A stretch of 64,000 bases of DNA from Verrucomicrobia bacterium UBA7008 (GTDB lineage Bacteria > Verrucomicrobiota > Kiritimatiellia > RFP12 > UBA1067): positions 65,956-129,955 of the forward strand of contig DJXI01000024.1 in NCBI GenBank assembly GCA_002449695.1, in the 5' to 3' direction. Positions 34,628-41,927 of the stretch are shown piece after piece. A program made the translations under genes and the position numbers. The notes beneath the pieces were generated by a model that saw only the letters and a program-made list of their open reading frames with translations, had not been told where the DNA came from and did no database searches. Every line of letters begins with the position of its first letter. The stretch's first letter is position 1.

Positions 34628-37600
34628 TCAGCGCGCCGACGGAGCGACCGCAAGGCCGATCGTCGCGGGCGGCAGACCGTCCGCCGTCACCGTCAGCGTC
34701 GCCGCGCCCTCCTTCTCGGCGGCCAGCGTCACGACGAGCGCGCCGTGGAACGTCGTCATGTGCGGCTCGGTAAAGACCTCCAGCGACGTCGGATCGCCGT
34801 TGCACGCGGCCTTGAAGCGCGCCGCACCGCCGGTGACGGCGAACGACAGCGGCAGCGCCGCATCGGGGCAGACCGTCCCCGCCGCGTCCACGACCTCGAC
34901 CGTCACATACGCGAGCTCGCGCGTGCCGTCCGCGTTCGCAAGGCCGATCCGCGGCCGGTCGATGGCGAGCCGCAGCGCCGCCGGCGCGCCCGCCGTCCGG
35001 ACGACCGCCGTGCGCGTCGTGCCGTCGGGATAGAACGCGACGGCCTTCAGTTCGCCCGGTTCGTACTTGACCTCGCGCCACCGCAGACGGTAGCGGTCGA
35101 GGCGGCTCGCCCTGTCCTTCGCGCGGCGGCCCTGCGACACGCCGTTGACGAACAGCTCCGCCTCGGGCGCGTCGGTGTAGACGTAGACGGGCGTCGTCTC
35201 GCCCGCGCGTCCCGGCCACGTCCAGTGCGGCAGGATGTGGAGCGTGCGCACGTCCGGCCGCCACACGCTGCGGTAGAGCGCCGCGCGGTCCTTCGGCAGC
35301 CCCGCGAGATCGTAGATGCCGAAGTAGCTCGACCGGCTCGGCCAGTAGAGATTGTAGGGCGAGGGCTCGCCGAGGTAGTCGAAGCCCGTCCAGACGAACT
35401 GCCCGAGCGCCCAGTCCCAGTCCTCCTGCGCGGCGAAGTCGTCGTCCGCGAGGTTGCTCCAGTCGATCTCGTCCGTATCGTAGCTCGACACGCACCCGTC
35501 GCCGTCGGGCGCGTCGCGGTACTTGCGCACCACGTCGGGGAAGCGGTAGAAGCCGCGCGTCGAAATCGCGCTCGCCGTCTCCGTGCCGAGAATGACGCCG
35601 TGCCGCGCGTAGGGGCGCGTCGCCTCGTACTCGTAGATGTGGTAGTTCGCGCCCGCGATGTCCTGCACCGCCTGCGTGCCGATCTTGCCGGCGTAGAGCG
35701 GCCGGTTGTTGCCGAGCGTGCACGGGCGCGACGGATCGAGCGCATGGAGGTAGTCCTGCATCTCGCGGAGCATGGCCGGCCCCTCGGGGCAGACGGACTC
35801 CCAGATCTCGTTGCCGAGCGAATACATCACCACGCACGGATGGTCGCGGCAGACCTTGACGAGCTGCGCGAGGTCGCGCTTCCACCACGCGTCGTACCAC
35901 AGGTTGTAGCCGTTCTTCACCTTCACGCGCCGCCACGCGTCGAAACTTTCAGCCATGACGTAGATCCCCTCCTCGTCGCAGATGTCCAGCAGCTCCGGGT
36001 TCGGCTGGTTGTGCGACGTGCGGATGGCGTTGACGCCGATCTCCTTCAGGAGCCGCACCTGCCGCCGGAACGCCGACGCGTTCCACTCCGCGCCGATGGA
36101 GCCGAGGTCGTGGTGGAGGCACACGCCCTTGAACGTGACGCGTTCGCCGTTCACGAAAAAGCCCTTCTCGCTCACCTCGATCTTCGGGAGCGCCGCGCGC
36201 TTCTCCGGCCGCGCGAAGACGGCCGCTTCCGCGTCGTCCGCGTTGAGGACGAGATAGACCGGCCGGTAGAGCCCCGCGCCCGGATACCAGCGCGACGACT
36301 CCGGGCGGTTCGTCAGGCGCACCTCCAGCTCATGTGCGCCCGGCGTCGGCCGCGGCAGATCGACCTTGAAGCTCGTGTAGCCCCACTTCCATTCGCCCGC
36401 CTTCTCGCCGTCCCAGAAGATTTCCGGCTCGCTCATCGCGCCGCTGAACACGAGCGCGGCGCGCGTGACGTCCGCCGGCAGCTCGACCGTGCGGCGGTAG
36501 ATGCCGCGCCCGATCCACGGCAGCGCGCCCGTGCGGCCCGTCTTTTCGTTCGCCTTCTTCTCGCCGTCCTCCTTGATGGCGACGACCTGGATGTCGTGCT
36601 GCTTGTCGAACGGCCCCTGGATCGCCCAGTCGTGCGGCACGCGGACGGGCGTCCAGTCCGCGCCGTCGCGCGAGAACGTCCAGCCGTCGCCGAGGGGGCG
36701 CGTCGTCGCGGCGCGCGTGGCGCGCGTGCGGAACGCCGCCGCCGCCGCGCGGGCGGCGAGATCGGCAAATGCGGCCTTGTCGCGCGGATGGACGTCGTGC
36801 GCGTCGCCGAGCCCCGCCGCGAACGTGTCGACGAATGTCGCGCCCGTCTCGTCGCACACCTCGCGCTGCACCGCGCGGTACTGCTCCCACGGACGGTTCA
36901 TCTTCGGCAAGCCCACAACGAGAAGAGTTGAGAGTTGAGAGTGGAGAGTTGAGAGTGGAGAGTTGAGAGTGGAGAGTTCCGAGATGAGCGCACGGAGGGT
37001 TTCGCGCTGGTAGTCGCGGTCCGTCGGCGTATCGGGCGCAACGCACGTCGTCGCGTTCGACTCGCCCTGATACCAGAGAATACCGTCAAGCGAAAGGCCG
37101 CTTTCCCTGATGCGTGCGATGCCGTTGTCGTACATCTTCGAGACGGGCCACCAGTACGCCTCCTCCGTGTTCGTGCGGCGGCGCGGATATTCACGCGCGA
37201 CCCAGGCGCACGGGAAGTCCTTGTTCTGGTCGAGGCGGTGGCGGTTCGTCGCAATCGCCGCGAGATGCGGATAGAGCGGCTTTCCGTCCTTCCCGACGGC
37301 GCACATCGTCTGTTCCGAAAGGAACGATTCCGTCGGCGCGCCACCGGCCGCGACGTAGAGCAGGCGGACCTGACCGTGGATCGCCTCGGCACGGCGGATC
37401 GCGAACGAGACGCCGAACGCGCTCTTTGCCAGGGCATTCTCGCGGGTCAGCTTTGTCCATTCACCCGTGTTGAAGTCCCAGAAGCGGACGTCCACGCGGT
37501 CCAGCCGCGCAAGTTCCTTCCGCACCCGTTCCTTCTCGGCGGGCGTCGCGTTGAACTCGCCCCAGCCCTTCTGCATGTTCGACTGCCCGGCGCAAAGCCA

Positions 37601-38362
37601 GGTCTCGACGCGCATCTTCGTGACGAGCCGCGGAATCGGCTGTCCGCCCGCACCGCCCGTCAGCGCCTTGAACGTCGCCTCGGCGATGAGGCGCGCGCCC
37701 TCGGCGTTCGGGTGGATCTTGTCGCGGGCGAGGATCTCGTCCATCTTCTCGCGCAGGGGTTCCTGCATGTCGATACCCGTCGCGCCCAGACGGGACGCGA
37801 CCACCTCCAGATCGGTCTGCATCAGAAACGGCTCGGGACTGCGATAGAACTTCTGGCCCTCGGCGAGCGGCGAAAGCTTCGTCCACATGAAGAACTTCGC
37901 CTGCGGGTTCGCGTCGCGGTAGTCGCCCAGCAGCGCGGCATAGTCGTCGACGAACTGTCCGCGCTTCCGTCCGCCGGTGTATTCCTTGATGTATTCGCCG
38001 CAGTCGTTGATGCCGAGGTTGCAGATGACGATGTCGGGCTTCCAGTCAAGCGCCGCCTTGTGCTCGGCCATCCAGCGGTAGCCGCGCTTCTCGTCGCCGC
38101 GCATCGAATCGAGGTAGATGCCGCGTCCGGAGTTGCCGAAGTTGCGCACCTCGTATCTGCCCGGCTCCTGCGCGTCGAGCAGTTTCTGGAGCTGTGCGGG
38201 ATACGACTCGTGGTCGCGGTCGGCGAGGCCGTAGCCGTAGGTGATCGAGTCGCCGATACAGGCGACCTTGACTCTCTCGGCGGGGCCGTCGCCGGCGGCG
38301 ACCGTGAGCGCCAGCAGCGCCACACCCGCCATGATTCCTCTGCACATCCGTCTCATCTTCAT
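34628..38362 (-). CDS. Trimodular secreted enzyme: GDSL esterase, SASA esterase and GH2 glycosidase
   Basis: The protein has 1244 residues with a signal peptide (MKMRRMCRGIMAGVALLAL). Module 1 (about 30-240) is an SGNH hydrolase: VACIGDSITYGYG, NLGINDCGEY and the DKIHPN catalytic pair. Module 2 (about 250-555) is a SASA/sialate-O-acetylesterase-like SGNH domain: LCAGQSNMQKGW, ILWYQGESNA and DAHDVHPRDK. Module 3 (about 560-1244) is GH2: YSLGNEIWES near 849 and ILGTETASAIS near 925, both catalytic Glu present. It would remove acetyl esters and the underlying galactosyl or glucuronosyl-type residue together. A short tandem-repeat insertion (residues about 461-480, LSTLNSPLSTLHSQLSTL) sits in module 2 in frame. 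GGAAAGGAGCGG precedes the ATG. It does not carry the palindrome. Confidence 0.88.
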   Translation of the reverse strand: MKMRRMCRGIMAGVALLALTVAAGDGPAERVKVACIGDSITYGYGLADRDHESYPAQLQKLLDAQEPGRYEVRNFGNSGRGIYLDSMRGDEKRGYRWMAEHKAALDWKPDIVICNLGINDCGEYIKEYTGGRKRGQFVDDYAALLGDYRDANPQAKFFMWTKLSPLAEGQKFYRSPEPFLMQTDLEVVASRLGATGIDMQEPLREKMDEILARDKIHPNAEGARLIAEATFKALTGGAGGQPIPRLVTKMRVETWLCAGQSNMQKGWGEFNATPAEKERVRKELARLDRVDVRFWDFNTGEWTKLTRENALAKSAFGVSFAIRRAEAIHGQVRLLYVAAGGAPTESFLSEQTMCAVGKDGKPLYPHLAAIATNRHRLDQNKDFPCAWVAREYPRRRTNTEEAYWWPVSKMYDNGIARIRESGLSLDGILWYQGESNATTCVAPDTPTDRDYQRETLRALISELSTLNSPLSTLHSQLSTLLVVGLPKMNRPWEQYRAVQREVCDETGATFVDTFAAGLGDAHDVHPRDKAAFADLAARAAAAAFRTRATRAATTRPLGDGWTFSRDGADWTPVRVPHDWAIQGPFDKQHDIQVVAIKEDGEKKANEKTGRTGALPWIGRGIYRRTVELPADVTRAALVFSGAMSEPEIFWDGEKAGEWKWGYTSFKVDLPRPTPGAHELEVRLTNRPESSRWYPGAGLYRPVYLVLNADDAEAAVFARPEKRAALPKIEVSEKGFFVNGERVTFKGVCLHHDLGSIGAEWNASAFRRQVRLLKEIGVNAIRTSHNQPNPELLDICDEEGIYVMAESFDAWRRVKVKNGYNLWYDAWWKRDLAQLVKVCRDHPCVVMYSLGNEIWESVCPEGPAMLREMQDYLHALDPSRPCTLGNNRPLYAGKIGTQAVQDIAGANYHIYEYEATRPYARHGVILGTETASAISTRGFYRFPDVVRKYRDAPDGDGCVSSYDTDEIDWSNLADDDFAAQEDWDWALGQFVWTGFDYLGEPSPYNLYWPSRSSYFGIYDLAGLPKDRAALYRSVWRPDVRTLHILPHWTWPGRAGETTPVYVYTDAPEAELFVNGVSQGRRAKDRASRLDRYRLRWREVKYEPGELKAVAFYPDGTTRTAVVRTAGAPAALRLAIDRPRIGLANADGTRELAYVTVEVVDAAGTVCPDAALPLSFAVTGGAARFKAACNGDPTSLEVFTEPHMTTFHGALVVTLAAEKEGAATLTVTADGLPPATIGLAVAPSAR
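36921..36979. repeat. 12-bp tandem repeat inside the esterase-glycosidase gene
   Basis: Plus strand repeats AGAGTTGAGAGTGG about 3-4 times with point variants. It is in frame, coding LSTLNSPLSTLHSQLSTL in the SASA module. It looks like an inserted short-period tract that became translated. Confidence 0.9.
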
Positions 38363-38431
38363 TTCAACCGCTCCTTTCCATGATATTCCTGCCTGCCGCC
38401 TTCCTGCCGCAGCGTTTCATTTGGCGGGAGT

Positions 38432-38440
38432 AGTATATCA
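38432..38440 (-). promoter_or_regulatory. Extended -10 promoter of the trimodular enzyme gene
   Basis: Minus strand TGATATACT, about 70 nt before the ATG. There is no palindrome at the expected 23-bp distance; that position is occupied by the end of the upstream GH2 gene. Confidence 0.6.
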
Positions 38441-38457
38441 AATCTCAATTATGCGCG

Positions 38458-41055
38458 TCAGTTTGAATCTGTCCAGCCCCGGCGACAGGTTGTACCGCAT
38501 GGGAGAATCGTAAACTTCAGCACGTATGTTTTCGCGCCTTTGAGCAGATAGGCCGCGTGCGGACGCGCGCCCCACGCGTCGTCTCCGCCCACGCCCATCA
38601 TCGCGCAGTCGATATTGACGGTCAGCCACGCGGGATCTTCCGCCAGCTCCTCCGCATGTTTCGCCTTTTCGATTGCTTCCTGCGTCCACGGCCAGACGTT
38701 GAAGCCGAAGCCGTCTCCGGCGAATTCAAAACCGGCGACACGAAGGCGCGTGACGTCTGTCCTGTAACCCATCTCGCTCGGACGGATATAGCGGCTGTCG
38801 TTCAGCTCCGCGAGACGCAGCGTCCAGTCGCCGACTTCCGCGGAATCCTTGCGGTCGGGATAGTTCTCCCACGGTCCGCGCCCGTGCCACGACACCGTGT
38901 CGTCGCCGTTGCGCCGGACGCGGAACGTCAGGCCGACGCGCGGCAGAAAGGCCGCGTCCTCGGGCACGGACAGCTCGAAGACGACGTCATACGCGCCACC
39001 GTCCGTTGCGGTGACCGAAAGATTTGTCACGCATCCTTCGGGAAGCGTCTGCGACTCGGTCGCCTGCCGCCAGGGCGCACAGACGCGCGTCATGTTCCAG
39101 CCGTTGTCGCTCGCCGTCGGCGCGCGCCAGAAGTTCAGACGCAGGGACGCCAGCACGTCTTCGCCCGGACACGCGGGCGCGGCACATCCGCCGCGACCGG
39201 CGGCACGCGCGGCGGCACGCAGCTTTTCCGCCGTGGCGCCGTGCGCTCTGCCGCGATACCACCACGCGACCTCGAACGCGCCGGGGTGCGGACGCCGGAA
39301 AGCGTCGAAAACGCCGTTGCAGCAGAACGCCCCGTCATTCGGCTGGTCGCCGAAGTCACCCCCGTATTTGAGCTTCCCGTCGCGTCCCGCCAGCCCCTGG
39401 TCCGCGAAGTCCCAGATGAAGCCGCCCTGGAAATTCGGAAACGCGTCGATGAGCGCCATGTACTCGCCGAAGTTTCCGTCCGCGTTGCCCATCGAATGAC
39501 AGAACTCGCACAGGATGAACGGACGCGACTTGAACTTCGCCAGCGCCCTCCTGATCGAATCGGGATGTTCGTACATCGGACAGATGATGTCCGTCCCCTC
39601 GACATCGAACTTCTGCTCGCCGTACGGATTCAGCACGCCTTCGTACTGCACCGGCCGCGTCGGATCCGCCGCCTTGACCGCCCGGTAGGCGTCCAGCATG
39701 TTCGGCCCTTTCCCGTTTTCATTGCCGAGGCTCCACACGATGATCGACGGGTGGTCTTTGAGCACGGCGACCTGCCGGAGGTTGCGCTCCACGATCGCAT
39801 CGCGCCAGCTCGGCCGGTGCGACATCGTCTCCGTGCCGTACGGATGGCCGCTGCCGTGGCACTCGACGTTCGCCTCCGCCACGACGAAGATGCCGTTTTC
39901 GTCGCACAGATCGTACCAGTACGCGCTGTTCGGATAGTGGCTGGTCCGAACGGCGTTGATGCCGTATTCCTTCATGACGGCGATGTCGCGCTCCATCTCT
40001 GCCCGCGTCATCGCGTAGCCGCCGGTCGGACTCGTCTCGTGGCGATCCACGCCGTGGATCACGATGCGCGCGCCGTTGACCTTGAGCACGCCGTCCTCGA
40101 TCGACACCCGGCGCATCCCGAAGCGGCGCGCGAACACATCTCCGTTCGCCTTGACAACGGCCGTGTAGAGAATTCCTTCGCCGCCCTTCCAGAGACGCGG
40201 CTGCGCGACGGTGATCTTCTCTCCGCCCTTCGCCGCGCCGACAGACCGACCGTCAGGATCGAAAATCTCCCATGCGCAGTCGGCGCCGCCCGTCACCGCG
40301 AGCGAAACCTCGGCGCGCGAATAATCGTCGGAAAGCTCGGTCGACACGGAAAAATCGCGCAGACCGCCCTTCGCTTCGCCGACGAGCTCGACGGACCGGA
40401 ACAGTCCGCTCAGCCGCCAGAAGTCCTGGTCTTCCAGATAGGAGCCGTCGGAGAACTTGAGCACCTCGATCTCAAGCGCGTTCTCGCCGTCGGCGAGGTA
40501 CGGCGTCAGGTCCCATTCGCTCGGCAGCCGCCCGTCCTCGCCATAGCCCACGTCGCGTCCGTTCAGCCGCACGAACACCGCGCTCGAATAGCCGTTCAGC
40601 CGGAGCGTCACGTCGCGTCCGCGCCAGTCGGCCGGCACGCGGAACGAACGCCGGTAGAAGCCGTGCGGATTGCGGAAGCGCCGCGCCGTCCACCAGGCAG
40701 GCGGCTCGCTTTCCACGTTCGGCGGATCGAACGCGAACGGATACGTCATGTTCGTGTACTGCGGCGGATCGTAATCGCCCTGGAGCTGCCAGCAGCCGGG
40801 CACGGTGATCGTCCCGGCGCGCCGCTCGTCTCCGTTCGTCCACACGAAGTCCCATGCGCCGTCGAGCGACAGAACAGAGCTGCGTCCTTCCGGCGACCGC
40901 GGCGCGACGACGCTCCGCGCCGGAAGTCGGTTGATCGACGACACCGTCTCGTCCTGCCATGGCGCGTTCGCCGGCCCGGCGGCCGCGACGAGCGCCGTCA
41001 ACGCAGCCGAGATGGCGGCCCCCGCCCGCACCGTCTCTTTCACGTCCAACATCAT
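38458..41055 (-). CDS. Beta-galactosidase, LacZ-type GH2
   Basis: The protein has 865 residues. The classic LacZ order is visible: sugar-binding domain (LSLDGAWDFVWTNGDERRAG, VPGCWQLQGDYDPPQYTN), Ig-like domain, and barrel with GVDRHETSPTGGYAM, VWSLGNENGKG (acid/base, about 443) and ILCEFCHSMGN (nucleophile, about 516). The end domain has LNFWRAPTASDNGW and GRGPWENYPDRKDSAEVG. The segment between barrel and end domain is shorter than in E. coli LacZ (about 1020 aa). The signal region is AAISAALTALVAAAGPANA. The start at 41055 has a strong GGAAAGGAG 6-7 nt upstream. An alternative ATG at 41079 lies 7 nt after the -10 box, like its leaderless sister genes. It carries palindrome site 4. Confidence 0.92.
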   Translation of the reverse strand: MMLDVKETVRAGAAISAALTALVAAAGPANAPWQDETVSSINRLPARSVVAPRSPEGRSSVLSLDGAWDFVWTNGDERRAGTITVPGCWQLQGDYDPPQYTNMTYPFAFDPPNVESEPPAWWTARRFRNPHGFYRRSFRVPADWRGRDVTLRLNGYSSAVFVRLNGRDVGYGEDGRLPSEWDLTPYLADGENALEIEVLKFSDGSYLEDQDFWRLSGLFRSVELVGEAKGGLRDFSVSTELSDDYSRAEVSLAVTGGADCAWEIFDPDGRSVGAAKGGEKITVAQPRLWKGGEGILYTAVVKANGDVFARRFGMRRVSIEDGVLKVNGARIVIHGVDRHETSPTGGYAMTRAEMERDIAVMKEYGINAVRTSHYPNSAYWYDLCDENGIFVVAEANVECHGSGHPYGTETMSHRPSWRDAIVERNLRQVAVLKDHPSIIVWSLGNENGKGPNMLDAYRAVKAADPTRPVQYEGVLNPYGEQKFDVEGTDIICPMYEHPDSIRRALAKFKSRPFILCEFCHSMGNADGNFGEYMALIDAFPNFQGGFIWDFADQGLAGRDGKLKYGGDFGDQPNDGAFCCNGVFDAFRRPHPGAFEVAWWYRGRAHGATAEKLRAAARAAGRGGCAAPACPGEDVLASLRLNFWRAPTASDNGWNMTRVCAPWRQATESQTLPEGCVTNLSVTATDGGAYDVVFELSVPEDAAFLPRVGLTFRVRRNGDDTVSWHGRGPWENYPDRKDSAEVGDWTLRLAELNDSRYIRPSEMGYRTDVTRLRVAGFEFAGDGFGFNVWPWTQEAIEKAKHAEELAEDPAWLTVNIDCAMMGVGGDDAWGARPHAAYLLKGAKTYVLKFTILPCGTTCRRGWTDSN

Positions 41056-41086
41056 CAAATTCTCCTTTCCTGTGTTCATGCGTACG

Positions 41087-41130
41087 ATTATCGCACAAAT
41101 CGTCCGGAAGGACAATCACCCGAAAGTTTA
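41087..41130 (-). promoter_or_regulatory. Glycosidase-type promoter: -10 box plus palindrome site 4
   Basis: The -10 box is GATAAT (41087-41092). The 14-mer CACCCGAAAGTTTA lies at 41117-41130, separated by 24 bp. Confidence 0.6.
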
Positions 41131-41194
41131 TCTCCCCGGGAGCCTCCGCCGCTTGTCCATCGGCAGCAGGAATGTCGGCAACCGGCCGCATTTC

Positions 41195-41237
41195 CAAAAA
41201 ACGCGGGGGCAGGCCCTGCAAGCGGTCTGCCCCCGCG
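41195..41237 (-). terminator. Intrinsic terminator of the flavodoxin gene
   Basis: CGCGGGGGCAG (41202-41212) pairs perfectly with CTGCCCCCGCG (41227-41237), and GTTTTTTGG follows on the minus strand. This is the clearest rho-independent terminator in the window. Confidence 0.9.
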
Positions 41238-41267
41238 CCTTCCCTGACGCAGGCTGTGCCCTGCGGA

Positions 41268-41864
41268 TTAGCGGACGGCGATGCGCGCCGCGACAAACGC
41301 GTCCAGCGCCTCGACGTTCGACTTGACCGACGCACCGGCGAATGCCTTGGGCGGCAGCACCGTCGCCGCGTCGCCCACGACCTCCGCGAACTCCCTGCCC
41401 ACGCGCTGCATCCCGCCGCCGCCGTGCGTCTGGAAGAGGCAGACGGTCTTGCCCTTGAGCGCGGCGAGATTCTGCGTCAGCCACGTGCGCACGGGCGGCG
41501 CCATCGTGCCCCACCAGTTGGGCGTGCCGACGAAGACGACGTCGTACTGCGCGAGGTCGAGCCCCGCGACGGGCTGGATCGGACGGAGCGTCTTGCCGTT
41601 GCATTCCGGCTTCGCCTCGTCGCAGCACGCGCGGAAATCGCTCGCGTAGGGCTTCTCGGCCTTGATCTCGAAGAGCGCGGCTCCGGCCTTCTTCGCGATC
41701 GTCTCGGCGGCGAAACGCGTGTTGCCGTCCGGGCTCCACGAGAAATAGACGACCGCGACCTTCCCCTTCGCCACCGCGACCGGTTCCGCCGCCGTCGCCG
41801 CTTCCGGCGAGCAGCCTGCCATGAGTCCGAGCATGATCAATCCTCCTTGGAGCAGTTTGTTCAT
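41268..41864 (-). CDS. Lipoprotein flavodoxin
   Basis: The protein has 198 residues. A lipoprotein signal (MNKLLQGGLIMLGLMAGC, Cys18 in LMAGC) is followed by a long-chain flavodoxin-like fold: VVYFSWSPDGNTRFAAETIA (FMN phosphate loop region) and VFVGTPNWWGTMAPPV. CLFQTHGGGGMQRVG follows. An exported, membrane-anchored flavodoxin is uncommon; related proteins occur next to carbohydrate or aldo-keto reductase genes in gut bacteria. It is flanked by GH2 genes but has its own promoter and terminator, so it need not belong to their regulon. AAAGGAAAACAG precedes the ATG. Confidence 0.88.
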   Translation of the reverse strand: MNKLLQGGLIMLGLMAGCSPEAATAAEPVAVAKGKVAVVYFSWSPDGNTRFAAETIAKKAGAALFEIKAEKPYASDFRACCDEAKPECNGKTLRPIQPVAGLDLAQYDVVFVGTPNWWGTMAPPVRTWLTQNLAALKGKTVCLFQTHGGGGMQRVGREFAEVVGDAATVLPPKAFAGASVKSNVEALDAFVAARIAVR

Positions 41865-41899
41865 TTCTGTTTTCCTTTCGTCTGAATCAGTGATCGTGT

Positions 41900-41927
41900 A
41901 TTATACCACTTGGAGCCCACTCCAAGT
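41900..41927 (-). promoter_or_regulatory. Flavodoxin promoter overlapped by a palindrome
   Basis: Minus strand TGGTATAAT (-10 at 41900-41905). ACTTGGAG-CCCA-CTCCAAGT, a perfect 8-bp inverted repeat (41908-41927), fills the space between -10 and -35 and touches the stop of the upstream GH2 gene. It may be an operator of the flavodoxin gene, a terminator of the GH2 gene, or both. Confidence 0.65.
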
